The translations under genes were made by a program, and so were the position numbers. From assembly GCA_937873695.1 (NCBI GenBank), contig CALMYL010000017.1:79214-143213 (forward strand): DNA of 64,000 nt, given 5' to 3'. Shown piece by piece: positions 9,544-19,711 of the stretch (positions are counted from its first letter, which is position 1; every line of letters starts with the position of its first letter). The notes under the pieces are model-generated. The model saw nothing but the letters and a program-made list of their open reading frames with translations, was not told where the DNA came from and did no database searches. This stretch comes from an uncultured Ignavibacteria bacterium. GTDB lineage: Bacteria; Bacteroidota; Ignavibacteria; Tepidaquicellales; OLB5.

Positions 9544-10695
9544 ATGAAGTATATTATTGCCGCGGTATTTACTTTCGTTTTGTTGTATATTTCCGGTTGT
9601 TCGGGCATTACAGTAGATAAGATCATCAAAGTGGATCAGGATGACTGGACTATGTCCGGAGGGTCGCCTCAGCAGCAGCATGCATCAAAATATGTGCTTG
9701 CTCCGCCGCTGAACCTGATGTGGGATTACAATATAGAAGGCGGGGTAGGTCCTTCAGGCATTACAGCAAGTGATGCGGTAGTATTTGTAAACGCGCTTCA
9801 GGGTGAGCTTTTTACATTTGATATAAATTCAGGTGGCAAGATCGGAAATCTTAAATTCCTTGGTAAGGATTGCAGTACCGCACCTCTTATCCTAGGCAAA
9901 GATGTTGTATTTACCTATGCAGGAGATAAAAAGTACTCTGTAGCTTCTTATGATCTGACTGCCGGCAAGATCAACTGGAGGAAAAATTATGGTGACATAC
10001 AGACCTCACCTGTTTTGTATGAGGGATATATATATTTTGGGAGTCTGAACGGTAATTTTTATAAAATTGATCTTAATTCGGGCAGAATGATTTGGAAGTT
10101 CAATTCTAAGGGGCAGATCCACTCCACTTGCGCATTGAAAGGCTCTGTTGCGGTTTTTGGAAACGATAAAGGGTTTGTTTACGGGATTGATCTGAATTCA
10201 GGCGCTGAGCTATGGAAAGTTGATCTGAAACTGCCTGTGATGTCAACTCCACTGGTAAATGAGAAGAATGTGTTTATTGGCTGCAATGATTCCAATTTCT
10301 ACTCAATTTCGCTTGATAGCGGGAGAGTTAACTGGAAATTGAATCTGCATTCAAAACTAATAGGCGGTTCCGCCCTGGATGCCGGAGGCAATTTGATAAC
10401 CGGGGCTGTTGACGGAAGCATTTATTCAATTAGCAGCGCAGGAGAAGTAAACTGGAAAACCGGTACCGGCGGGGCAGTAATTTCAAGTCCTGTCGTTTCA
10501 GGAAATTACATATACGTATCTTCATATGACAGCTATATTTATTCAATAGATGCCTCTGATGGCAGGGTACTTTGGAGCAGTTTGCTGGAAAATAAAGTTA
10601 AAACTACGCCTGTTATATGGAAAGAATATCTTTTTGTTGCGGCGGATGAAATAGTATATTGTTTTACAAGCAGAAATGTTGAAAAGAAATATTAA
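9544..10695 (+). CDS. PQQ-type beta-propeller lipoprotein
   Basis: This 383-residue protein has a lipoprotein signal peptide with a lipobox ending at Cys19 (YISGCSG). The rest is made of repeating blades with the pattern DLNSGRMIWKF, DLNSGAELWKVDL, SLDSGRVNWKL and DASDGRVLWS, typical of PQQ-like/BamB-like beta-propellers. BamB is a scaffold in outer-membrane protein assembly, but the repeats here do not distinguish BamB from other lipoprotein propellers, so no symbol is given. The 3' end overlaps the next gene by 20 bases, so the two are probably translationally coupled. Confidence 0.85.
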   Translation: MKYIIAAVFTFVLLYISGCSGITVDKIIKVDQDDWTMSGGSPQQQHASKYVLAPPLNLMWDYNIEGGVGPSGITASDAVVFVNALQGELFTFDINSGGKIGNLKFLGKDCSTAPLILGKDVVFTYAGDKKYSVASYDLTAGKINWRKNYGDIQTSPVLYEGYIYFGSLNGNFYKIDLNSGRMIWKFNSKGQIHSTCALKGSVAVFGNDKGFVYGIDLNSGAELWKVDLKLPVMSTPLVNEKNVFIGCNDSNFYSISLDSGRVNWKLNLHSKLIGGSALDAGGNLITGAVDGSIYSISSAGEVNWKTGTGGAVISSPVVSGNYIYVSSYDSYIYSIDASDGRVLWSSLLENKVKTTPVIWKEYLFVAADEIVYCFTSRNVEKKY

Positions 10696-11272
10696 AATAC
10701 TTGTTTACCTGATCTTATCAGTTCCCGTAATAAGTTTCGGGCAGGATAGTAGTCTCTCGGTATATGCAGATTCAGTGGAGATAGAATATAATTTCATAGA
10801 TTCATCGCCGCAGAACGCTTCTGTATTCATTAATGAAGAGCATATTGGGAGCACACCGCTGTTTTTTGTATGGAAAGACAGCATTTTTCCAAAGCAGTTA
10901 AAGATCAGTTTAAAAGGATTTCCTGAAATTACAGAGACCATACAAAGCAGCAAACTGCTTAAGATGAAATACGGCCTCAATCCGGTTGGAGGTAATTTAT
11001 TAAGTGAGATAGTAAAAGAAGATAAGGAGCCCTATTTTAAGACCAAAAGAAAAGTAATTCCGATTATCTTTTCTTCGATACTCACTGCCGGAAGCGGCAT
11101 TGCCGCGTTTTATTTCAAGTCGCAGGCATCAGAAAACCAGAAGAACTATGATATATACGGAGACCCGGCAGAGCTGGATAAGAAAAGAGATAATAATCTG
11201 CTCGGCGGCATATCAATTGCACTGCTGCAGGTTGGATTCGGCGCGTTAATGTATTTTCTGTTCCTTGATTAG
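10676..11272 (+). CDS. PEGA-domain membrane protein
   Basis: This 198-residue protein has an N-terminal signal segment (IKILVYLILSVPVISFG) and a PEGA-like domain at about residues 40-82 (ASVFINEEHIGSTPL, LKISLKGFPE). Two hydrophobic segments follow, VIPIIFSSILTAGSGIAAFYF and the C-terminal GISIALLQVGFGALMYFLFL. PEGA domains are small beta folds found in envelope proteins. The gene starts inside the end of the propeller lipoprotein gene (20-base overlap), so the two products likely act together at the envelope; the specific role is unknown. Confidence 0.75.
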   Translation: MLKRNIKILVYLILSVPVISFGQDSSLSVYADSVEIEYNFIDSSPQNASVFINEEHIGSTPLFFVWKDSIFPKQLKISLKGFPEITETIQSSKLLKMKYGLNPVGGNLLSEIVKEDKEPYFKTKRKVIPIIFSSILTAGSGIAAFYFKSQASENQKNYDIYGDPAELDKKRDNNLLGGISIALLQVGFGALMYFLFLD

Positions 11273-11285
11273 GCGTAATGTTTCA

Positions 11286-12302
11286 TCATTTGTAAGAGAA
11301 GTGTTTTGATACTTCCGCAAAGCTGGTATCATACCTGTATTGTACATTAAAATGCCCGCCGTTAAACTCCCGGTGAATATACCTGATACCGTTTTTCTTA
11401 AGTTTATCACAATAAATTCTGGCCCCGGCCTGCAGTTTGAATTCATCTTTTACCCCGCAATCAACGTAAATAAGCTTTAGTTTCTTCAGGTTAGCTTTGT
11501 ATTTTGATACTTGTCTAACAGGATCAAAGTTCATCCAATTCTTCCATATTTGCGGGATCAATTCTCCGGTATAGACATCAAAAGGCAAGTCAAAGTTATA
11601 TTCTTTCCGGCGCGGATTTGGAGAGTAGCAAGCCGACATTCCGATTGTATTAATGATATTATGGAAATCACCGCTTTTGGGCTGCCTGTTATTAATTTCT
11701 GTTTTAATAAAGTTTTCGACCGCTTTATGACCTTTGCCATATTTCTGAATAAGCACAATAAACTCTGCAAAGTGTTCCATGTAACAATACTCAAACGCTG
11801 AATCCCCGGAATGAGTTGCCATCAAACCAAATGTACCCGGATTCCGCATTGCAAGCCACATTGCACCGTATCCGCCTGATGATTTTCCTATTATGCACCT
11901 GGATGCTGCCTTCGGCAAAGTCCTGAAATTGCTGTCAATGAACGGGACAATTTCTTTTACCATGTAATCTTCATACCTGCCTGTGGCTGTTGAGTTTACA
12001 TACTGCGAACCGCCGTACTTTGTAAAACAATCTGGCATTACAACTATCATTTCTTTGATAGCTTTCGTTTTTATGAGCCTGTCCAGCCGCTGCTGAATGT
12101 TCTCTGAAAAGGGTGCCAGGTTCATATTCAGCGCGCCATAGCCGGTGAAACCGGCTATGAGGTACATCACAGGATACTTCTTATTTCCGGTATTGTATGA
12201 TGGCGGCAGGTAAACAAGAACTTTCCTTTTAAAAGGATCATTCAAAGGATTACCCTTTAATACTTTGCTTGTGTGATCCAGTACTCTAACTTGGCTTGTC
12301 AT
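11286..12302 (-). CDS. Alpha/beta-hydrolase esterase (esterase D / enterochelin-esterase type)
   Basis: This 338-residue protein has the alpha/beta hydrolase layout of the esterase D family (PF00756): strand KVLVYLPPSY, oxyanion region MYLIAGFTGYG, nucleophile elbow GKSSGGYG with Ser141, probable acid Asp in IYVDCGVKDEF and base His in NGGHFNVQYR near the C-terminus. No signal peptide is visible, so it is probably cytoplasmic. Substrate is unknown (S-formylglutathione, acyl esters and siderophore esters are all possible in this family). It is the last gene of the minus-strand run, 4 bases after surE. Confidence 0.85.
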   Translation of the reverse strand: MTSQVRVLDHTSKVLKGNPLNDPFKRKVLVYLPPSYNTGNKKYPVMYLIAGFTGYGALNMNLAPFSENIQQRLDRLIKTKAIKEMIVVMPDCFTKYGGSQYVNSTATGRYEDYMVKEIVPFIDSNFRTLPKAASRCIIGKSSGGYGAMWLAMRNPGTFGLMATHSGDSAFEYCYMEHFAEFIVLIQKYGKGHKAVENFIKTEINNRQPKSGDFHNIINTIGMSACYSPNPRRKEYNFDLPFDVYTGELIPQIWKNWMNFDPVRQVSKYKANLKKLKLIYVDCGVKDEFKLQAGARIYCDKLKKNGIRYIHREFNGGHFNVQYRYDTSFAEVSKHFSYK

Positions 12303-12306
12303 AAAA

Positions 12307-13089
12307 TTACAGGTTTATTTTCCAGTCTTTAATTTCTTCAAAAGTGCGGTAATCGGTAAGATCAAAGTGAAGGGGTGTGATGGAAATATAGTTATCCTTA
12401 ACTGCTGCAACATCAAATTCAGTTGAATCATCCCGGTAAACCATTCTGCCGGTCAGCCAGTAATATTCTTTTCCGTGCGGGTCTTTACGGACCTCAAATC
12501 CATCTTCCCAGTATGATTTGCCCTGCTTGGTGATCTTCACACCTTTGATATCATTTGCGGGAATGTTGGGAATATTCATATTAAGCAGGGTACCTTCATG
12601 CAGGTTTATCTTATCATCTTCCCACATTTGTTTGATTATCCCTGAAGCGAGCTTTGCCGGTTCAATAAAATCAACTTTATCAAATGTTGTTAAGGATACC
12701 GCTATTGACGGGATCTTGAGTATGGTCCCTTCAGTGGCCGCGGATACCGTACCTGAATATATAATATTGATCGCGGTATTTGCACCATGATTAATGCCTG
12801 ATATAACGAGATCGAACTTCACCTCTTTGAAGAAATAAAGCACACCTATCTTAACAGCATCAGCAGGAGTGCCTTCAACGGCAATTCCGTAAAATTCGCC
12901 GTCCTTCATATGCTCATATGTTCTTAACGGGTAAAATATTGTAATTGAGTGTCCTACAGCGCTTTGCTGCGTGTAAGGAGCTGATACATAAACATTCGCG
13001 AATTTCTTAAGCTCTTCAACCAGCCGCTGAAGCCCCGGAGCTTCAATGCCGTCATCGTTTGAAACTAATATATTCGGTTTTCTGATCAT
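12307..13089 (-). CDS. surE: 5'/3'-nucleotidase SurE
   Basis: This 260-residue protein has the SurE signature at its N-terminus (NILVSNDDGIEAPG, with metal-binding Asp12 and Asp13), the QQSAVGHSIT segment and ISGINHGANT with the conserved Asn. SurE is a divalent-metal phosphatase acting on nucleoside 5'- and 3'-monophosphates in the cytoplasm. Length and motif order match the family. It sits between obg and an esterase gene on the minus strand. Confidence 0.96.
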   Translation of the reverse strand: MIRKPNILVSNDDGIEAPGLQRLVEELKKFANVYVSAPYTQQSAVGHSITIFYPLRTYEHMKDGEFYGIAVEGTPADAVKIGVLYFFKEVKFDLVISGINHGANTAINIIYSGTVSAATEGTILKIPSIAVSLTTFDKVDFIEPAKLASGIIKQMWEDDKINLHEGTLLNMNIPNIPANDIKGVKITKQGKSYWEDGFEVRKDPHGKEYYWLTGRMVYRDDSTEFDVAAVKDNYISITPLHFDLTDYRTFEEIKDWKINL

Positions 13090-13146
13090 TATACGGATTT
13101 TCTATGATGTTGTATTTGTTAATGCCGGTAAATTAAAACATACGCA

Positions 13147-14157
<1,011 letters not shown>

Positions 14158-15408
14158 TTAAACTGCCCTGTTCTTTCCGTTTGGTACATCATTTCCGGTA
14201 AAGTAATTCTGGAAAATATCAACAAATTTTACCGCAGCATCTGAATAGAAATTCACTTTTCTATCCCTGTAAAGTGTATCGATAAATAATACAGCATCAT
14301 CCCAATTGTTCTTATCCAGAATATGATTAACATTTTCCCTGAATCTCTCTTCATCCTTATCAAATATTTTTTTTATGATCTTCTTCCTGTATGAACTCTC
14401 ACAAAACAGGTCTTCGATGAGTCTTTTCCTTTTTTCCTCATCAGTTACCTGCTGGGGTGGAGCTATCTCATTGAACTGTGAAGCAAATAGCAGGTCATCG
14501 GAGTAAATTTCATCATCAATTATCAGCCTGCTTTTTTCAACCTCCGGAAGCTTTGCTTCCTGCTCTCTGATAAGCCTTATGTTTATAACCGGAATATCTT
14601 CATTGAGCGGCTCATCGGCTTTAAGTATCCTCTCAATTTCTCTGTCGGCGTTTTCTTTGTTTATGAACTCTGTTTTTGCTTTGGAAATTATCTGCCTTAT
14701 CTGCTCTTCGGTTATCTCATCTTCGGCGGGTTCTTTTGGCAGTTTTTTGTTTTCAGGGTCAATAAGCTCAATTACTTCCTGTATAAATATTTCATCACTG
14801 AAAAACCCGTCTATTTTCTTTTTGATCTCATGGAACCCTTTATCTGAAAAATATGCCGAGAGTATTTTCCGGGGAAGCTTGATGTTGATAGGATTATTTT
14901 CACCAAGATCGTGGAAAAAGTAATAAAGCAGCTTAACAAGGCTCATCCTGTGAGCCTGGCTGTGCCTGCCGGAAATCTCTTCGTAAATATTCCGGTTAAC
15001 TTCATTCAGCAGGTGTTCTATCTGGTTGTATGAAACAACTTCAAGCGCGTTTACAGCGATGAAGTCTTCTATGTTGGTAATGTAATAACCGTAAAACTGG
15101 AAATATTTAAGCCTGTCAAGGATGTAAGCTGCCGGCCGGGTTTCGCGTTCACCGAATAAAAATTTAAGCAGAGTATTTTTCGGCTTTATGATATAATTAA
15201 TATTGAAAACAATAGCTTTATTAAGCAGGTCTTCAAAATCTTTTTTATCCAGCGGCAGGTTGTGTTTGGGTATGTAATTTTCGAGGAAACTGGTTATAAA
15301 AGGGGGTAATGCAGAGCCCCAAATCCGCTCAAAAGTAATTCTGCCCGCGGGAAATTCAAGCATTGACATATAATCACGGAATTTCCTGTTTGCAAAATCC
15401 TGGAACAT
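14158..15408 (-). CDS. Unrecognised 416-residue cytoplasmic protein upstream of obg
   Basis: I do not recognise a family. The protein has no signal peptide or membrane segment. Its N-terminal ~215 residues look alpha-helical with aromatic-rich stretches (ILDRLKYFQFYGYYI). A charged central part (about 240-320) contains EDEITEEQIRQIISKAK and a predicted flexible acidic segment, and the C-terminal ~90 residues (ESSYRKKIIKKIFDKDEERF... FIDTLYRDRKVNFYSDAAVKFVDIFQNYF) look like another helical unit. The stop codon touches the obg start codon, so the two are co-translated, and the gene lies 51 bases after sdhB. A housekeeping role is plausible from context only. Confidence 0.8.
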   Translation of the reverse strand: MFQDFANRKFRDYMSMLEFPAGRITFERIWGSALPPFITSFLENYIPKHNLPLDKKDFEDLLNKAIVFNINYIIKPKNTLLKFLFGERETRPAAYILDRLKYFQFYGYYITNIEDFIAVNALEVVSYNQIEHLLNEVNRNIYEEISGRHSQAHRMSLVKLLYYFFHDLGENNPINIKLPRKILSAYFSDKGFHEIKKKIDGFFSDEIFIQEVIELIDPENKKLPKEPAEDEITEEQIRQIISKAKTEFINKENADREIERILKADEPLNEDIPVINIRLIREQEAKLPEVEKSRLIIDDEIYSDDLLFASQFNEIAPPQQVTDEEKRKRLIEDLFCESSYRKKIIKKIFDKDEERFRENVNHILDKNNWDDAVLFIDTLYRDRKVNFYSDAAVKFVDIFQNYFTGNDVPNGKNRAV

Positions 15409-15459
15409 TGAATACTAAATCCTCCTCACGGAATATTGTGAACTAATACTGATGATGCT

Positions 15460-16167
15460 TTATAATTCTCTTGTCGAAAGTTCTTTTTTAAGCTGCGAAA
15501 TATGCCATGTGATATTAATTTCTTTCGGGCATGACTCAATACAATTGAAGATCGTGTGGCATCTCCATATGCCGTCAGGTGTATCAATGATATCAAGTCT
15601 TTCATCGGCAGCTTCATCCCTTGTATCAAACACAAACCTGTATGCTTTTAACAGCGCAGCGGGTCCGATGTAATTATTGTTTGACCAGGTGCTGGGGCAG
15701 CTTGTTGTGCAGCATGCGCAAAGTATACATTTTGCTGACTCAAACAGCTTTTCAGCGTCTTCGTTGGACTGCAGCCTTTCGCTGTCTTCTGTAACCGGTG
15801 AATTATTGATAAGATACGGCTTAACAGCCTTGTACTTTTCGTAAAAGTCGGTCATATCCAGAATAAGATCTTTTATGATCGGCAATGCCGGAAGAGGCTC
15901 TATAACAACCGGCTTTTTGGTGTTAATATCCTTAAGCAGGGTAGAGCATGCCAAATGATTTCTTCCGTTTATCCTCATACCGTCACTGCCGCATACTCCG
16001 TGTGCACATGATCTCCTGAAAGCAAGGCTTCCGTCGTGCTCCCATTTTATCTTATGCAAACAGTCAAGTACGGTCATGTTTTCATGTCCTTCAAAACGGT
16101 ATTCCTCAAAATGAGGTTCCTTATCAACTTCCGGGTTAAATCTGAGTATTCTGAATGTAACTTGCAT
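15460..16167 (-). CDS. sdhB: Succinate dehydrogenase/fumarate reductase iron-sulfur subunit
   Basis: This 235-residue protein carries the three iron-sulfur cluster sites of SdhB/FrdB: the [2Fe-2S] site CAHGVCGSDGMRING...C, the [4Fe-4S] site CILCACCTTSC and the third-cluster site CHTIFNCIESCP. It passes electrons from the flavoprotein subunit to quinone in the TCA cycle or respiratory chain. It follows sdhA by 92 bases on the minus strand. No cytochrome b or other membrane-anchor gene lies beside the pair. Confidence 0.96.
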   Translation of the reverse strand: MQVTFRILRFNPEVDKEPHFEEYRFEGHENMTVLDCLHKIKWEHDGSLAFRRSCAHGVCGSDGMRINGRNHLACSTLLKDINTKKPVVIEPLPALPIIKDLILDMTDFYEKYKAVKPYLINNSPVTEDSERLQSNEDAEKLFESAKCILCACCTTSCPSTWSNNNYIGPAALLKAYRFVFDTRDEAADERLDIIDTPDGIWRCHTIFNCIESCPKEINITWHISQLKKELSTREL

Positions 16168-16259
16168 ATCGCTTAAAATTTAAAATTTTTTTGCTTTTTA
16201 CTTTCTTAGCAGTTTGTTCCTGTTGCTTTCAATTTTTGCTTTTTTACTTTTGCCTGCTT

Positions 16260-18017
16260 CTAATACTTTCTTTCCATAGGTTCAAACTGTGTTTTTACCA
16301 CAGCTTTGTAAGCTATCTTCGGGTCACCTGAATCATTCTTCGTGATAAAGGAATGTTTCATCCAGTTCGCGTCATCACGTTTAGGAAAGTCCTCCCGTGT
16401 ATGCGCGCCTCGTGACTCCTGCCTGTTGAGCGCGCTTTCATTCACGCTTTCGGCAATATCAAGTAAGTTGCCAAGTTCAATAGCTTCAATGAGATCTGTA
16501 TTAAATACTTTGCTCTTATCCTGCAGTCCGATATTCTTATATCTTTCTTTGAACTGCTTTATAAGTTCTTTATTTTCTGCGAGGTCTTTTTCATTCCTGA
16601 AAATTCCGCATTTATCCATCATGCTCTGCTGAAGTTCTTTCCTGATCTGTGATATTTTTTCACTTCCGTTCCTTGAAAGCAGATCACTCATCATAGCTCG
16701 GGTTTTTTCGGCCGGATCGGCAGTGAAATTATGGTACTCAGCGTTCTGCAGGAACTGTGATATCTTTTTGCCGCCTCTTCTGCCGAATACAACTATATCA
16801 AGAAGTGAGTTTGTGCCAAGCCTGTTTGCTCCGTGAACGGATACGCAGGCGCACTCGCCTGCTGCATAAAAGCCCTGTACTATCTTTCCGCTGTTATCGG
16901 CAAAAACTTCTGTATCATAGTTTGTGGGAATGCCCCCCATTGCATAATGTGCTGTTGGCTGTATAGGAACCGATTCCTTTGTGGGCTCAACGCCTAAATA
17001 TGTTCTGGCAAATCCTGTTATCTCCGGGATCTTTTCATCAATTACTTTTTTGCCAAGATGGGTAAGATCAAGATTGATATAATGTGTGCCGTCACTGCCC
17101 AGTATTCCGCGTCCGGCTCTAATTTCCGAAATAATGGCGCGTGAAACCATATCTCTTGGCGCTAGATCTTTTACGGTAGGGGCGTATACTTCCATAAAGC
17201 GCTCGCCCGCGTTATTCCTCAAAATTCCGCCTTCTCCTCTGGCGGCTTCTGATACCAGTATACCCAGCCTCCACAATCCTGTTGGGTGGAACTGGTAGAA
17301 CTCCATATCCTCAAGCGGCAGCCCCGCTTTGTAAACAAGAGCGCAGCCATCACCGGTACCAACATGAGCGTTTGATGTTATCCTGAAAGCCCTGCCGTAT
17401 CCGCCTGTAGCGAACATGATAGCCTTGGCCTGGAATGTATGTATTTCTGAGGTTGCCATATCAATGGCAGTTAATCCTTTACAGATACCATCTTCGATAA
17501 TAAGATCGGTGAGAAAATACTCTGAGTAAAACTTAACGTTATTTTTTATACAGTTCTCATACAGGGTTTGCAGCATCACGTGACCGGTTCTATCGGCAGA
17601 GTAACATGAACGCATAACAGGAACGCGTTTTGAATTGGGATCGTTCGGGTTTTCGGGTTTTGTGTGACCGCCGAATTTGCGCTGAGCGATCTTACCTTCT
17701 TTTGTCCTGGAAAAAGGCATGCCCATGTGTTCAAGCTCTATTATAGCTCTCGGGGCATCCTGGCACATGATTTCTATGGCATCCTGGTCTCCCAGGTAAT
17801 CAGATCCCTTTACGGTATCAAACGCATGGTTTAACCATGAATCTTCTTCTTCGTTGGATAAAGCCGCGCAAACACCTCCCTGTGCCGTACCGGTATGTGA
17901 ACGGGTGGGGAATACTTTGGAAATCACAGCGCATGAGCTTCCTTTTGGAATTTCTACGGCAGCGCGGAGCCCCGCTCCGCCTGCGCCAACAATTACAACA
18001 TCAAATTTGTGTATCAT
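16260..18017 (-). CDS. sdhA: Succinate dehydrogenase/fumarate reductase flavoprotein subunit
   Basis: This 585-residue protein has an N-terminal FAD-binding motif (VVIVGAGGAGLRAA), the FAD-attachment region SHTGTAQGG, the substrate/catalytic region HPTGLW and EAARGEGGILRN, and the conserved PTAHYAMGGI and HGANRLGTNSLLD segments. It oxidises succinate to fumarate (or the reverse) at the inner face of the cytoplasmic membrane with SdhB. The upstream neighbour is an S1C protease only 12 bases away, so the usual sdhC gene is not in its common position before sdhA. Confidence 0.97.
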   Translation of the reverse strand: MIHKFDVVIVGAGGAGLRAAVEIPKGSSCAVISKVFPTRSHTGTAQGGVCAALSNEEEDSWLNHAFDTVKGSDYLGDQDAIEIMCQDAPRAIIELEHMGMPFSRTKEGKIAQRKFGGHTKPENPNDPNSKRVPVMRSCYSADRTGHVMLQTLYENCIKNNVKFYSEYFLTDLIIEDGICKGLTAIDMATSEIHTFQAKAIMFATGGYGRAFRITSNAHVGTGDGCALVYKAGLPLEDMEFYQFHPTGLWRLGILVSEAARGEGGILRNNAGERFMEVYAPTVKDLAPRDMVSRAIISEIRAGRGILGSDGTHYINLDLTHLGKKVIDEKIPEITGFARTYLGVEPTKESVPIQPTAHYAMGGIPTNYDTEVFADNSGKIVQGFYAAGECACVSVHGANRLGTNSLLDIVVFGRRGGKKISQFLQNAEYHNFTADPAEKTRAMMSDLLSRNGSEKISQIRKELQQSMMDKCGIFRNEKDLAENKELIKQFKERYKNIGLQDKSKVFNTDLIEAIELGNLLDIAESVNESALNRQESRGAHTREDFPKRDDANWMKHSFITKNDSGDPKIAYKAVVKTQFEPMERKY

Positions 18018-18029
18018 TTATTTGAAATA

Positions 18030-19688
18030 TTAATTTAAGCCTCTGATTGCCTTAAGCAGATCAGATTTCTTTTTGTTCTCTTCCGGAGTATATGTGTATA
18101 TACTTTTCAGGTCCATGTAATAAAGCATTGCATCGGTCTTCTTGCGCTGCTTGCATGCTATCATGCCGAGCAGGTAGGGGATATCCACATAATAAGTTGA
18201 GCCGTAAGCGACCATTTCAAGGTCATATGCTTTTTCAACGTATTTTTTTGCTTCAGAGTAATCAATCAGTTTGTTAAAATATATTGAGCCAAGCTGGACG
18301 TAAGCCTGCGTATAAGAAGGATCTTTTTTAATCAGTTTTTTATACTCTTTAATGGCTTTTTTATACTTGCCCATGTTTTCATAAATGCTGCCTATCTGGT
18401 ACCTCAAATAATGATCGGCGGTATCTTTGGCGGACATTTTTTCGTAGAACTCCAGAGCTTTTTTGTATTCCTTAGAGCTTGTGTATGCGCTGGCAAGGCT
18501 TGATGAGAGCAGATTCAGCAGACTATCGCTCTGGAAGCGCGCTTTGATGGTATCATACAATCCTTCGGCCTTCTGGAAATTTTCGCAGTAAACATAAAGG
18601 TCCATCATATCCCTGTATACATTAAATGAATCAGGGGCTATATCAAGACACTTATAATAAAATGTTTCCGCTTTGTTGAAGTTGATCCTCGCAATAGAAT
18701 CCTGCTTAACTATAAAAGTATCAAGGGTCTTCATGGTATCTTTTTGTTTTACGTAAAGCCAGTTGTATGTGGCTTCCTGTTTGTAGTTGCCGGCAAGCCT
18801 TAAGTTGGAATAATACAGGCTTTCTTCGCGTTTCTTTTTTGCTTCGGGGTTATTATCAATATTGGCAATATCAACTGAGTTCATAAAATACACAAAACTG
18901 TTGATAGCTATCGCGAAGTTCAGGTTGCCGTAGCCCGTGTAAGTATATGTTGTAATGCCAACAACTTCACCCTTGCGGTTAAACAGCGCGCCGCCGGAAT
19001 TGCCCGGTGATATAGCCGCGGTTATCTGCAGCACTTTTTCAAAACTCTTTTCGATGGGTGAGTATGTTACGGGGTCTGTGAATGATACTTTTTCATTTTC
19101 CCTTATACCCGCAATAATGCCCTGTGATATTGTGTACTCATATCCTAATGGGCTGCCGATAGCAAAAACTTCCTGGCCCACTTTCATAGCATCAGAGTTT
19201 CCGAATTTTATAGTGGGAAACTTGGTGCCGTTTGCGTTCTTAATGCGGATAATTGCCATATCATTTTTTTCATCAATGATAAGAAGCTCCGCATCATAAT
19301 ATGTGCCATCGGCGGTTTTGACAATGAGGCTATCTATGCCATCAACAACGTGGTAGTTGGTACCAATTAAGCCATCTTCGCTGAAGATAAAGCCTGAACC
19401 ATTAAGAAGTGTGGTATCAATTGTTGTGAATGAATAATATGAATAATAATTATCCGTGTGATACCAAATGGATATCAGCGCGGATTTATTTCTTTCGATT
19501 ATCTGCTCAGCGTTGAAATTGGATGAATCAGTGAGCGACTGCCTGTTAAGCGGTTCATTGCTTTTTTCCTGCGCGTAAACACCAGTTGAGTTAAACGCGG
19601 TAAAGGTTAACAAAAATGCAGCAAGAAGCCAAATGTATTTTCTCAAATTGTTATATATTATTTTTTTTCTTTTATTTAAATTGCTCAT
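18030..19688 (-). CDS. Exported S1C (HtrA-like) serine protease with C-terminal TPR repeats, no PDZ
   Basis: This 552-residue protein has an N-terminal signal peptide (about 17-39, ending VYAQ). Residues ~65-260 are a trypsin-like S1C protease with catalytic triad His113 (GTNYHVVDG), Asp143 (NDMAIIRI) and Ser231 (SPGNSGGALF). Instead of PDZ domains, the C-terminal half (about 330-540) is a run of TPR-like repeats (YRDMMDLYVYCENFQKAEGLYD, KALEFYEKMS, KAIKEYKKLIKKDPSYTQAYVQLGSIY). It is a periplasmic or envelope protease; the TPRs probably bind a partner or substrate protein. It sits between an enoyl-CoA hydratase gene and sdhA. Confidence 0.9.
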   Translation of the reverse strand: MSNLNKRKKIIYNNLRKYIWLLAAFLLTFTAFNSTGVYAQEKSNEPLNRQSLTDSSNFNAEQIIERNKSALISIWYHTDNYYSYYSFTTIDTTLLNGSGFIFSEDGLIGTNYHVVDGIDSLIVKTADGTYYDAELLIIDEKNDMAIIRIKNANGTKFPTIKFGNSDAMKVGQEVFAIGSPLGYEYTISQGIIAGIRENEKVSFTDPVTYSPIEKSFEKVLQITAAISPGNSGGALFNRKGEVVGITTYTYTGYGNLNFAIAINSFVYFMNSVDIANIDNNPEAKKKREESLYYSNLRLAGNYKQEATYNWLYVKQKDTMKTLDTFIVKQDSIARINFNKAETFYYKCLDIAPDSFNVYRDMMDLYVYCENFQKAEGLYDTIKARFQSDSLLNLLSSSLASAYTSSKEYKKALEFYEKMSAKDTADHYLRYQIGSIYENMGKYKKAIKEYKKLIKKDPSYTQAYVQLGSIYFNKLIDYSEAKKYVEKAYDLEMVAYGSTYYVDIPYLLGMIACKQRKKTDAMLYYMDLKSIYTYTPEENKKKSDLLKAIRGLN

Positions 19689-19711
19689 TGCACATTGTCA
19701 GTTACACATTG

